The notes under the pieces were generated by a model that saw only the letters and a list, made by a program, of their open reading frames with translations, was not told the DNA's origin and did not search any database. Below are positions 12,145-23,885 of a DNA stretch of 64,000 nt, one piece after another. Each line of letters opens with the position of its first letter. Positions within the stretch are counted from its first letter, which is position 1. The translations under genes and the position numbers were made by a program. Source of the stretch: Cavia porcellus (Eukaryota > Chordata > Mammalia > Rodentia > Caviidae); contig NW_026947484.1 of assembly GCF_034190915.1 (NCBI RefSeq), positions 184,878,982 through 184,942,981 of the forward strand, written 5' to 3'.

Positions 12145-12412
12145 TTGCATTTCACTTCTTGGGCTATTTTTATATTGACACTGAAAGACACTGAAATAGA
12201 GAACATTAAAATTCATACACCTGAAATGATAGCAAGTGAAATAAAGAAACAAATCCATGAGGCTATAGAGGAAATCAGATTATAAATAATCTCTCACATA
12301 AAGACATAAATGACAACCTTAATAAACAAGTTGCTCAGCATAGCTATAGAGGGCATAGATTTAAAAAAAGGTACAGGAACATGAGGAAAAGGTGGAAACC
12401 TTAAGTGAGCAA
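12145..12412 (+). repeat. inverted duplicate of part of L1 copy A ORF1
   Basis: Positions 12,186-12,412 are the reverse complement of 10,846-11,072. By eye I count two mismatches in 227 bases (at 12,291 and 12,362). Just before it, 12,145-12,166 is a 22-base direct copy of 11,105-11,126, and gacactgaaa is doubled at 12,177-12,196. The spacer between the arms is about 1.1 kb. Confidence 0.93.
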
Positions 12413-12479
12413 ATAGGAATAAACCATTCATTTCAATGAACTAAAACAAGTTAGTAGTATAATTATCTTAGCTACCCTG

Positions 12480-13029
12480 TGGATATGTGTATATATAGTT
12501 TTTTTTTTCTTTCCCTTCTTTTCTCCTTTCCACCAACACAATTGTTCTTTTGAAAAATGTCTTCCCCCTTACCAATATCTATTGTATATTTTAGATATTG
12601 TTAACTCTGAGTTTCTTATGCTAGGGAGATGATTCAATGTTTACACATGTGTTTCAGAATATTTCATTTATGGGTATGGTCACTAGTTGCATCCATCTAT
12701 TGTAACAGCTTAGAGTTTATCCTTTTAGCTGAGTAATGCACCAATGTTTAAATATAATGCATCTTTTTTATCCATTCCTTGGTTGATTAGAATTTGGGTT
12801 GTGTCCAATGTTTAGCTATTACAAATTGTACTGCTATAAACATGGGTACATATATTTTAATTCTTCTGAGAAAATACCCAGGAGGGGAATAGTTGGGTGG
12901 AATGTGAACTCCAATTCTAGTTTTTGGAGGAAACTCCACACTGATTTTTACAGTGGTTATACCAGTCTTCACTCCCACCAACAGTAGACAGGTTTCCTTT
13001 TTCCATACAGCCTTGCCAGCATTTGTTAT
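12480..13029 (-). mobile_element. L1 copy B, 3' part
   Basis: In antisense this carries the end of ORF2 and the 3' UTR, including tagctgagtaatgcacca, tatccattccttgg and actgctataaacatggg. These are typical of the last 500 bases of L1 ORF2. The copy resumes at 13,509 after an inserted tail. The start near 12,480 follows a T-rich tract (12,499-12,510). Confidence 0.88.
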
Positions 13030-13508
13030 TTTCTTTTAATTCTTTTAATGAGATTAAGATAAAAGAGGACATAACAAAGCAGATCAGAATTTAAGTAACA
13101 CAGTATTTCACCACAAGACAACCTGATATAACATTAGCTACCATAATGTTTCTTTCCTTGAAATAGTTGAGCATACCTTCATACACAAAAGAATCAAACA
13201 TAACAAATAGTATAAAACCATTTAAGGGTATGAAAGCATTACAGGGCATTCAGAACCTTGTTACAGAAAATGAACAATGATTATTATCTCATTGTCCATA
13301 AAAAATTTGTTTATACTACCACACATAATAAGATCCAATAAGATACTACGTGATAGAATCAATTGAAACAAAATAACAAAAACACGATAGGACTTCAAAT
13401 CAAGATGATATTAAATCATCACTGGCTATTTCAATGTCTTGTTTTCTTCAAAATAGCGATTCATACCATCACACATAATAAAAATCAAACAACCCAGGTT
13501 AAAACCTC
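13030..13508 (-). mobile_element. 5'-truncated L1 tail with three tandem 3' UTR units
   Basis: This element interrupts L1 copy B. The host phrase ccagcatttgtt occurs on both sides (13,017-13,028 and 13,510-13,521), which fits a target-site duplication. The T-rich left end is the expected antisense A-tail. On the minus strand, about 140-bp units each include a diverged ttattatgtgtg.tggta word, centred near 13,180, 13,320 and 13,475. The same unit is tripled in the 3' UTR at 30,038-30,465. It is probably an L1 insertion so short that only the 3' UTR was copied. Confidence 0.7.
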
Positions 13509-14240
13509 TCCAGCATTTGTTGTTGATAGTTTTCTTGATCCTGGCCATTCTTTCTGAAGTGAGATGATATCTCGGGTTCTTTTAATTGGAATTCTCAAAT
13601 GACCAGTGATGTGTAACACTTTTTCGCATATTGACTTTTCATTTGTATTTCTTCATCTGAGAACTCAACACTCATCTCAGATGCCCATTTTTGGATTCGG
13701 TCTTTTAATTTGGGATCCTGATTTCTTTGGTTCTTTATATGTTCTTCTTAGAAGCCCTGTGTCTGAAGGACAGTCCTTATACTCTGTTAGTGATTTCTTT
13801 GATATACAAAACATTTTAATAAGATGAAATCACAGTTGTTGATTCTTTGAGGTATTTGCCATGCAGATTTGTTTTTGTTTCTATACTTTCTGCCTACCCA
13901 TATGTGTTCAATATTTCTGCCTATGTCTTCAACCAGTAGATTTAGTGCTTCTGTTTTACCGTTTAGATCTTTGATCCATTTTGATTTCAATTGCCTTCAT
14001 AGTGATAGACATGGGTCTACTTTCAGTCTTCAGAATATTGATAGCCAGTTTTTCCAATACCATTTTTTAAAGAGACTGTCTTTTTTCCAGTGAACATGTT
14101 TGACTATAGTTGTATCTGCATCTTCTTATCTGTTCCATTGATCCTCAGGAAAGTATTTTTGCCATTATCATACTAATTTTATCACCAATGCTTTCTGGTG
14201 TAATTTCAATTCTGAGAGTGTGGGTATCTCTTTAGTTAAA
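13509..14240 (-). pseudogene. L1 copy B ORF2 C-terminal remnant
   Basis: The antisense sequence continues copy B upstream of the nested tail. The minus frame 13,787-13,990 contains KSKWIKDLNGKTEALNLLVE and IGRNIEHIWVG, recognisable as the ORF2 C-terminal region (RWIKDLN...LEE.IG). Similarity fades after about 14,235, so the copy is 5'-truncated there. It carries frameshifts and is not functional. Confidence 0.88.
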
Positions 14241-16184
14241 CAACAATCAGCTAAAAATGCACTTAACACTACAGAAAAAACATTGAGTTACATATAGTAA
14301 TTAAATCCTTGACTTTTTAATTATATGATAAGTTAAGCATAGATTTTATGCAAATATTTTTGAATATTGAGATGATCATCAATGTTTATGTTAACCAAAT
14401 AAGCTGTGTTTCAACAAAATGAAAAATTGCTAGTAATATTCCTTAGTAAAATGGAAAGTAAATTTTATTATTTGTTCTATACTTCTTTTTCAATAATGTT
14501 AACATTTAACCTTCCGTGATTAATACAATATCATTTTTAATGACAGATAAAATGAATTGAAAAAGCAATAAATATTTTTATGTATATATACCAAGTTTAT
14601 ACAGCATGTAAACATGAGTTATCAACACATACTTATAAAAGTGACCAAAATATTGTAGTGCACATATCATCAGTGTTTTTAAAAAAAAATGATGATTTAA
14701 CACTGATAGTTTCCTAAAAGTTTTAACATACTGCTTAATGAATTTGATACAAAATAAATAATCTTGTTAAAAATATTGTTGAAATCTATTTAATTTACAA
14801 AAATTAATTTAAATTTAATTATGATTTTATATGTTAAAGAATAAAAAATAACTTTTGAAAGCAAAAATTGCTTCATTTTAGGAAAAAAAATAAATACCTA
14901 AAATGTTGACATTATTTTAAAATTCATTTTTCCACTTTTGTAAAATTCTCACAGAGATGTGTTACTTATTCACGTACATAAACATGATTATAGAACAACT
15001 AAAGCACATTAATAATTTTCTATATGTTAATTGCCCATAAGTATACTTCCATGACCAAATTATTTATAATTCTTTTTCTAATATGCCTATCCTTAAGCTA
15101 AATCTCCAGCCCGTACCCTTATACTTATTAAAATGAAGTTTATGGTTGCTAGTATAAAGTAATAAGGAAAACAGTGCTTATTACTTGAATATCTTTTAAC
15201 ATTTATATCCTCCTTTATTGAGGTATTTATAAACAGGTTGAGCATAAAATCAAAAGTTCTTTACACAAACAGTTTAACAAATCATGAATTAAAAAAAAAC
15301 ATGAATAGTTTCTGAGGTCAGAAACAATGAACATATAAATATATGTGTTTACATATGAGTGTGTGTGTGTATTGAATGTAGAAAATGTAGATGATTATGA
15401 ATATTTATTTCAAAATATCCAAAAAGTATGAAATACACAAAAAATTACGTGATATTGTTTACCAGATGTTTAAATAACATAGCACCCAATACACCAAAAA
15501 AATCAAGAAAAATCTCCAAAGTCCAGCAAGTAATTAAGTAAAGGGATTTTTAGAGCTCTAGAAATGTTTATGTATTTACATCCAATATATGTCCCAATGA
15601 AACTTGTGAAATAAGCACTTGTGTTTACTAATTTGCATTTGTTTCTTGAAAAACCATTACGATTCCGTTGTTCTTCACTATATATGATGAAAATCATATA
15701 GGTATAGAATAAGAATTAAAAAAAATAGTATGGGTCAGTCTCAGAACTAAAAACTTCGTGGATATTAGCTTTTTATTCTATATGATGAAAATACAGGTAA
15801 AATCAGGCCCCAAATTCACAAGAACAAAGCGTTTGGTGAAACATATAGAGGCATATATACAGCTTAGTGACAGCTACTATTGAGAAAAACCTTTTGCACT
15901 TATTTAAGTAAAATATATATTAAAGTAGACACTGGAACATCTGAATGTTATTTCATAAAGAATGTAAGTTCTGACTGAAAATTGTGTCAATTTTTAAAAA
16001 GATTATACTTGACTCTTTATGCTTCCTTTTCTTCTACCGTGTTCTGCTTCTGTAGTATTTCCTAATCCCTTCCCTTTTGTCTATTCCAATCCTTTGACTT
16101 AATTTTGCCCCAATATAATCCTTACTGCAAAAGCCTCAAAAAAGGTTTGGTTCCCAACCATCTACTTTTTATAAAATGTATACC
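14241..16184. other. unrecognised AT-rich DNA
   Basis: No gene is visible. A short antisense piece at about 15,090-15,112 (taagctaaatctccagccc) resembles the 5' end of an ID SINE. The minus frame 15,503-15,697 has no recognisable content. Confidence 0.4.
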
Positions 16185-16189
16185 GCTGT

Positions 16190-16305
16190 GAGATTTTATT
16201 GTTTGTTTGTTTGTTTGTTTGTTTGGTGTCTGGAATCACACTTGACAACCTCATGCTTGCCAGGTAGGTGTTGTGCGACTGAGCTATATTCCCTGGCGAC
16301 CACTG
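16190..16305 (-). mobile_element. ID-type SINE (diverged)
   Basis: The minus strand reads ccagggaatatagctcag, continues through cctacctggcaagcatgagg and ends in a (CAAA)n tail, seen as (GTTT)6 at 16,201-16,224. Possible diverged flanking duplications are accgctgtga (about 16,183) and accactgtgg (about 16,300), with two mismatches. Confidence 0.8.
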
Positions 16306-19300
16306 TGGTCTTTTTAAACTGCCACATCATTTTCTAGCATAGGTGTTTCAGTGGATTCTAATTGCCTTAAGCATTACATATAAAGAATTTAGTGTGTGTT
16401 ATAAGTTTAATTACTGGTCCTCTCACGTTCCACTTTGCACCTACTATTTTACCAATCTACATAGAACTTCAGCATAGTCTTCTACACCTACAATATGCTC
16501 AGGTCTTTCATTTGTGATACATTTCACAGGAAATGTATCCTCTGTTGAATATTACATCTGCCCAAATCCACGTCTTTGTTTCTAACTCATCAATTGATGC
16601 TGGATCTGTGTTAACCTTGACTTATCACTGCCAAGCTTCCACATTCCATATAAAATAGCCTTGATGCATACCACTATAATAGAAAGTGTCAGATACTGGT
16701 CTTACTGTCTATTCAGGGTTAGAAGCAATATATAGATTCTTTTGAGGCATGAAATATTTCTTTTAAATGTTCATTTCTAGCCACTTGTATGTGACAGGCA
16801 CATAGCAGGGTTTTGATAAGTGAATGAAATATAAATGTCAGAAAACATAGGCACAAGTATAGAAATGATGGCTTTCCCATCTTGAATTGTTTTTTTTTTA
16901 TTTATTTTTTATATGCATGTTTTCTGTGGTCCTTTGCAGTACTATGCAAATTGCTTTCTGAGTGTGCAATTAGGAGCACAATAGCTATCCCAGAGTTACT
17001 TTTTATTGGAACATTAAAGATTATAGCTTTGCAGAATACAATTCTGGGCACTTTGGCAGTCTACAGAGATTTCGGTTGTAGACGATATTCTTTCCTGCTG
17101 AAATCGGCACTCTTTTGATAACCCTGTTTTCTGAAGTTATTACTAGGTTCATCAGCTTTCATATATTGCACCTAAACTGATATAATAGTACCATGAAAAT
17201 CTGCCATGTGTGAGTTCTTAGCTGATTGTCAGCTGTATTGTCTTACAGAAAAGTAAAATAAACTACTCAAACACATAGAAGCATTGTTCACATATAGCTT
17301 TCTTTTATAATGATGCAAGATTACAAGATGAACAATTAAGTTTTATAGCCCTAAGATTTTGATTTATACTATCTGTGGGAATAAAAAGAAAAAAAGGGCT
17401 AAATATGGCAATGAAAATGGGACGACACACTATCAAATTATAAATTATATCAAACTGTCATAACAATAAAAGTAATACATGGAAAAGAATATTGCTACTA
17501 AAGTAATGGCTCATGGGAATGAGTGTTTGCTGATAAAGAACCTCTGTGTATGTTTTTCTTACAGGGTCACAGTAGCTATGGAATAATGCCAAAAAGGTAT
17601 AATTTCTCATTCACAAAAGAGTAATTTCTTTTGTATATGAAGTTAAAGAAATTCAGAAAGTTTTCTGGATTTAATGTGATTCCACTAATATTCTTAATAT
17701 TTCTCAGATCCTTCATCTTTTTTCTGTGATGAAACAGAAACATTGTGATTGGCATATCACCAATAAAGACTCTGCCACGTGGCTTGTACATTATACATTT
17801 TACATCTCATTGTGCTTTACAAAAATTGTACTAAATATTTATATGGTTGCTTATAAGTAAATGCCTTAGAATAACCATAGTCTTCTTTGATGGATAAGTA
17901 GGCACACAATAAAATAAGTGTACATGTGTATGTAAGTGTCCATGAGTATATTAATTTTTGGAGAAAATTTTGTATTACAATCAATACAAAGTTGAGTCAT
18001 GGCTTATTTTGACACCATTATAAGATTGCCTTCTTCTGCATGTGCCAAGTTCTGAGGACTATAGTTGAACTGACTTTAAAAAAATGTTCTGCAAGCCCCA
18101 AGTCATACACACATTCATACACTACGTGTTTAAGTCCTGTATTTGTAGTGTAAACTTGTGTTCTCATGCATATTTATCGCACTCTGAACGGATGCCACTA
18201 TTACATAACACCTTATCTGGATAATGGTTATGCACATCCTTACTAAAAAGACATTATGCACATGAACTTCCAAGCCTAGGGAACCAAACCAATATGTATT
18301 TCCCTTTTATCTATTTAGCATTAGATCATGAGTATTACCTTCTTCTCGGTATTTCTTTCATTTTTCCTCTCCTTTATTCTTCTTTATTCCCTCCTCTTTT
18401 CTCCTGTTGTCTCTTCTCTCAGAAATCTCTTCACATTTTTTGCAGGCTTTAATCACTATTTTCAACCTGTTCCTTTCAAGATTTCTTAGCTGGCTCTTAC
18501 TCTAATTCTTTAAGTTCCAAAATTAACTGGAGAAAGAATTTCATAAAAGTGAGTAATTTGATAGCATTTTTCATATCATATATCTGATGAAGAAATAATT
18601 AATACATCAGTATATTCTCATACTTGTTGGAAAATGAGTAAATGATTGATCAAAGTGATTGATACCTTTTATTTTGTGACTTTTCTCTGGCTTTTATCAA
18701 GTAGGGACTTCAGATACCATTGGTGTACATGTGACTTTATATTTGAATTTTATTACATATCTTACTATCCCAATATATTTCCAAAATACCAAATATAGTC
18801 TACCACTTGAACAGTCTAATTTATGGATGTTTTAGCACATTGAAATACTTGCAAATTGTTGCCTTCACTTAATGATTGGGATATGGATTCCCTGTTTCCC
18901 GTCTCCAATTTACCCTAAACTCTTTCTTCCTCCCACTGCTGGATTTAATAAAAATTTCAGACTGCATCTCTGAAGGAATTTATCTTTATTTACTGTTAGG
19001 GTTTTACTGTCATAAATTGATGAAGATGAGATTCTTAAATTAAGCATCATGGAATGTATCCCATTAATATTCTAGCCTTTCATTTTCCTTGCATCAGTGA
19101 CTCATCTAAACCTGTATAAAAAGAAAAAAAAAAAAAAAAGCAAAGTTACAAAAACGAAACAAAAAGAAAAACACTTAATCAATAGCCAATCACTTACCTT
19201 TACTGATATATACAGTGGCTTACAATCACTTTAGGACTCTAACAGACATTATTATTTGTCCTTCACCTGCCTCTTCTATCACCAATTCACTAAATGTTTT

Positions 19301-20295
19301 AGTTATTCGTATGTGTAACTGTGAAATGCACAATCAGATTTTATGGCAGAATGGTTTTCTTTTCATGTCTTGGAATAAAAAAAAAAGAATGAAATGAGAC
19401 ACTGAGTGTAAACCAACTCCTTGTAATTCTCAGCTGATCACTGAAGTATTACTTTCTATATACCCCCAGAAATATAGTTTCTCGGGAATGGAAATTAAAC
19501 ATGTAGACAATAAAAATGCAACAAAATACCCAAGATAATATACATAATACCTGAAGATGGACTTACAACTTGTACTTAAGTATAATTATCAATCATAAGA
19601 AAAAATTACTCCATGGATCATAGGAGCAACTATGGCATAGAACATGGTGAATCTTACTAAATACTATAAAGGAGGAAAAGTATTTTTTTTCATATAGGAA
19701 GGGCTTTCAAATAATTGACCCTTTTATGAACACATACAAGTAGCTGCCATCATATTATATTTGTATTCTGAATTCAATCATTATTGTGAACTCTGTTTTA
19801 TTGTTTCCATGTAACAAATTATCATCTCTATATTAATATACATTTTTACAGAGCAATATATTATAGATGTTGCAAAATTTAGCTCACTGCTCACCATATT
19901 TAAGGATTTTATGAATATTAGAAATGCTATTTTGAACAGCAATGGACTTATTTTAGTCCTTCAAATATTCCTTACTTCTGCTTTTTAATATCTATTGCTC
20001 TTTTTTGTGGAAATTTTTTCTTACCTGTATACCCCCATGTCTCTCTCACATCTTACAAAGCATTACTGCCTTTGGCGATGTTTCTTTGAAATCACAGAAA
20101 AGTAGTTCAGTTCTATCCTCCCAACACCAAACCTTGTCATACACTTACTTATCCCTGAAATATTAGCTTTAGTATGGTTCCACTTCAGTATGCCTTAATG
20201 TAAGTATTACACCGTTATGCACCCATGATGTTCTGTGTTTATTTTCATCCTTTTTCATAGTGCATATCCAAACATCTATGTGAATATTTGAATTT
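16306..20295. other. unrecognised non-coding DNA
   Basis: No gene is recognised. At about 16,785-16,835, 'acaggcacatagcaggg' recalls the 3' end of an L2 or MIR element. A pyrimidine-rich tract lies at 18,345-18,430 and an A-rich tract at 19,115-19,170. The frames at 16,882-17,118 and 17,576-17,791 look like chance frames. Confidence 0.4.
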
Positions 20296-20430
20296 TTCCT
20301 TCCATATTAGCTTGTAGTCACATGAAGGCAGATGCTGGGTTTATTTTCCTCATTGTTTTGCTCCTACAGTCTGCAATATTTTCTGACATCTAATATGCAA
20401 AACAACGTATTGTGAATGAATGAATGTATA
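20296..20430 (+). mobile_element. L2 3'-end remnant
   Basis: The order 'gtagtcacatgaaggcag', 'tttattttcctcattg' and terminal tgaatgaatgaatg matches the L2 3' end (usually ...gagggcaggga...aataaatgtttgttgaatgaatga). L2 is an ancient LINE shared by mammals, and this copy is heavily diverged. Confidence 0.6.
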
Positions 20431-22249
20431 TCAGTTAATAACATCATTAAAGTCTACTTTTGTTTCCATTTGAAAGATTTAATGTAAATATTTCTGGATA
20501 TATAATTGTTTCTTAACAGAGACTGTATATTTCAACTTTAACAGAAAAAAATTTCCTAAAGAATTCTGTGTTATTGACATATAATCAGTTGGCATTGAAT
20601 ATTAGTCTATGTAGGAGAAGTGCAAAATTCAGATCAAGTACTATTTTGTGATGATCATTTCAGAGGGGTTAGGAGATCATTGCAACTAAAGATGTGGCTA
20701 TGAGAGACACAAAGACTTATGCACATTTCAAATGCTCAATAGCACACAGAGTTAGTGGTTACTTTCATCACCAGTATAGTGACACGCTCATGGCTAACAC
20801 CGAAAGTTTAATTGCAAAATATAAGAATTCTTTTTCCAAGACAAAGGTAAGTTTTAATTTACTAATAAATTTGGAATGCACTATAAACAATCATATGTGT
20901 GTAAGCATGTGTGTGTACACAAAGACCATTATGTTCAAAATCTTGAACGGTTGCTTTGAGAAACTTTTCAAGGAAAATATTCTTTAACAATAGAAGAATG
21001 TAGTTCCATGAAAAATAAATGATCATTCTTTTAATCAGCAGTTTTCCTCACTGCATGCACAGTAGAATTACATAGGAACTCAGTTTCAGTGCCCATGTGT
21101 CACGCAGATCAATGAAATAAATATCCCTCAGGATAAGACAAGGTCATTACTATTTTTCTCCAATTATTCCACTGTGAATCCAGGCAAATCTGAGGACTCG
21201 TGACAGCAAGTAATGATTCCAAGAGATAATGATGAAAAAAGGACAAGGCCCACTTTCAAAAACCTGCAGGCATTCTTTGTAATTAGTCCAAGTTATTGTT
21301 TCAAAATACAAATTAATTAAGGTTTAAATAAAAGACTTTTAAAATGGAAGTTAATTGGCACTACACTTACCAGTGTGCACTACAAGGCTTTTCATAACTT
21401 TCCAGTGGTGAAAGCACCTGGAATCTAGCTAGAGGTTAAGTGAGCTCAGCTTAGAGAGCTGACAGGATTAGATTTTTGCTTTATACCAAATAATTAGGTA
21501 GCTCTGTATGAGCTGAGTAGCCAAGGGCAGGAGAGACAGAAGGCAAGAAGTTCAACTGCAGAAGTGAGAAGGTGAAAGCAGGAAAACTAAACTTAAATTT
21601 CAGGGGGAAACGGAGAAAAGAGACTTATAAATGTTCTTTTATAAATTTATGAAAAATATTCAACTATCATTTTTAAAAACAACTTTTAGCATCTACTGTT
21701 CTGTTTTATATTGTTTGAAGAATGGGATTCTTTCACTTTTACTATCCTACCAAGATAAAAATGAGAGAAATCTGAAAAATCAAGTCAGACGTGACCCCAA
21801 ACTTTCCATTTTGATTGATAGAGCAGAGGAAAATGGCAGGAATATGATGTGGTTTCAGAGGTTGGAGAGAAAAAACACAATTTATTAGATTTTTAAAACT
21901 TTGATTAGAGTGCCTTTGAGGCATCCAGAGGAAAATAAACATGCATGCGGTTTGTTAGAGATGGAAATATAGATTAATTGACATTGCATAATTTGCCAGT
22001 TATTTTTCAATTTTAAAGTTTTTTATTAGCCTTTTTCCAAGTAACATGTAATCTGCTTTGGCATTTAAATTTGTTTTTATAATTGAGTAAACCTAGTAAT
22101 TATTTTTATGTGGCCATAAAGTTGTTGAATTAGAAAATGATGAATAGACATTCTCTCTGTTCCTTCCGAGAATCTTATGTGCATCCATGCTAAAATTACA
22201 AGTAGAATGTGAAATAATATACAAGTGAACCTCAGTTAAATAAGGGTGA
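20431..22249. other. unrecognised non-coding DNA with a MER5-like patch
   Basis: About 21,037-21,205 (gcagttttcctcactgc...acagtagaattacatagg) resembles a MER5-type DNA transposon end to end, at low similarity. A good splice-donor word (aaaggtaagt) occurs at about 20,846, inside the frame 20,694-20,987, but no coding exon fits it. The frame 21,631-21,888 has no recognisable content. Confidence 0.4.
21037..21205. mobile_element. possible MER5-like DNA transposon remnant
   Basis: The similarity is limited to the start (cagcagttttcctcactgc, then tagaattacataggaactc). The remaining sequence aligns only loosely with the expected pattern. Confidence 0.35.
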
Positions 22250-22251
22250 TT

Positions 22252-22430
22252 AGTTTCAAATAGGGAGAGAGAGAGAGAAACAGGCAGACAGAGACAGAGA
22301 GAGACAAAGAGACAGAAAGAGAGACAGAGCGAGACAGAAATAGATACAGAGGGAGACAGAGGAAGGAACAAAGGAAAAAAGGAAGGATGGAAGAAAGGAA
22401 GGCAGGAAGGACGGAAGGAGGGAAGGCGGC
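22252..22430. repeat. polypurine (GA/GGAA)-rich tract
   Basis: Nearly all A and G for about 180 bases. It begins with gagaga/gacagaga units and shifts to ggaagg/aaagg units. The minus-strand frame through it encodes only Ser/Leu/Cys/Val repeats and is an artefact of the tract. Confidence 0.9.
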
Positions 22431-23310
22431 TGCTGTTAGGCTTCGGCTATATCACTTAGGATCTGGCACCTGTGGATACAATGCTACTATTCTGTATTTA
22501 TACAATTCTTCTATGTGATCACGAGATCATTTTGCCTTATATAATTTATTCAGGAAATATAGAAATGGTAAATTTGAGCAATGTCATCCTGAAAGATTTT
22601 TTTCCCCATGGCATGAGGAGGCAGGAGATGAAGTGAATTCAGGAAAACCCAGTGTCCTTGGAGTACATCCACGTTCTGTTCTAGTGGCATAAATGGGCAG
22701 GTGGCCAGGATTTGTAGGTCAAAGATTATCTTCTGAAAGTTAGACAGATAAGAAGCCTATGTCTAATATGCCTTTCTATGAGAAGAAGGTAGTTAAGCTA
22801 GTCTCTAGCCAGGAGAACCGAAAATTTATAGTCTCTTCATATTTTCTCTTTGTTAGAATGTCATTTCCTCATGAATTTCCCTCATAAACTCTTAATCACC
22901 ATTGCTCTAAATTTACTTACTTTGTCATCCTATTTGATATAGGTTCTCCTTTTCTCTAATCTCTAAAAGCATGTGATTACTATTCTCTTCACAGCTTCTT
23001 AATTGCCGAATTTGGCTAATTGTATCATTGATCCCCCAAACAGGTTCTTTGTGACACTAATATCTGGGTTGATGTGACCCACAGACCTTCTGGATCTGAA
23101 CCAGATTAAATTATAAGAGAAATATACATGTGAACATAGAAATGAAATAAAAATATTAACAGTTGATGATATGAACTATAACTTACAACAAATTTTATAT
23201 AGTAATCAATTCTGAAGCACAGTCTTAGGGGAAAATTAAGAGGTGTCACTACAGAAAGGAGAGAATGTGGGAAAAATACAGAATGCCTGCTTGCACACCA
23301 GACTGATCAG
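22431..23310. other. unrecognised non-coding DNA
   Basis: No repeat family or gene is recognised between the polypurine tract and the MLT1-like LTR. Confidence 0.4.
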
Positions 23311-23548
23311 TGTGTTAGTTTGATGTGGTTGAGATACTTGAGTGGCTTAACAATAGGAATGCAGTGCTCACATCTTGGGGAACAAAATCCAAAAGCTGGC
23401 TTCTGAGAGGCTTCTGCTCTTGTCTAGCAGCGTTGTCACCTCACTGTCACTTCACATGGCTTTCGTCTCTTTGCACAAATCTTGGTGCTCCCACATCTTA
23501 CATGAACATTGTCTTTTGGTATTAGAACCTCACTCTTATGACTTATTA

Positions 23549-23549
23549 C

Positions 23550-23596
<47 letters not shown>

Positions 23597-23769
23597 CTGT
23601 GAATAGAACCCAGAGCCTCTGGTTTATATCCCAGCCCGTTTTTATGTTTTACTTTTTTTTTTTTTTTTTTTTTGAGATAGGATCATGTTGAGTCATTAAA
23701 TTCCCAGACTGAGCTAGAAGCAGCTGCTTCATGCCTCAGCCTTCCAGAGTGCAGGGATTAAACACATGC
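23549..23769 (-). mobile_element. composite B1-ID SINE
   Basis: The minus strand has a 7SL-derived B1-like left part (about 23,674-23,769: ...tgcctcagccttccagag... in antisense), a 21-base A linker (T run 23,653-23,673), an ID-like right part (cgggctgggatata...ggctctgggttctattc) and a (CA)n tail, seen as (TG)21 at 23,552-23,594. The dimeric B1+ID layout is known from several non-muroid rodents. Probable target duplications are acttatta (23,541-23,548) and acttaatc (23,770-23,777). Confidence 0.8.
23552..23594. repeat. (TG)n microsatellite
   Basis: About 21 uninterrupted TG dinucleotides, at the tail of the composite SINE. Confidence 0.98.
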
Positions 23770-23885
23770 ACTTAATCACGTCTTTAAAGACCGTCTCTCT
23801 AAACGCAGCTACATTTCGAAGTAGTGGGTATTAAGGTTTCACTGTGTGAGTTGGTGACAGAGTGAGGGGACACTAATTAAGCACG

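Larger units (their letters stand above)
23311..23885 (-). mobile_element. MLT1-like (MaLR) LTR, split by a SINE
   Basis: In antisense it begins tgtgttagtttg, then gtggcttaacaa, cacatcttgg, tcacttcacatggc and cttatgactta. After the SINE it resumes with tctttaaagacc, tctctaaacgcagctacatt and a terminal ggggacac. This is the MLT1 LTR order (ttagtttgctagggctg... cctcatttta...aaagaccctatctccaaata...). MaLRs are ancient non-autonomous ERVL relatives. The frames at 23,325-23,596 are chance frames within it. Confidence 0.75.

Noticed and set aside
13165..13490. CRISPR-like spaced repeats
   Set aside because: The repeated words are diverged, spaced about 140 bases apart, and belong to the L1 3' UTR unit in a mammalian context.
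20664..20847. Possible internal exon between tttcag and aaaggtaagt
   Set aside because: The long frame is closed by a stop (20,670) just inside the proposed acceptor, the polypyrimidine tract is weak, and the peptide has no recognisable content.
22093..22371. 92-codon minus frame with Ser/Leu/Cys/Val repeats
   Set aside because: It is a translation of the polypurine tract.
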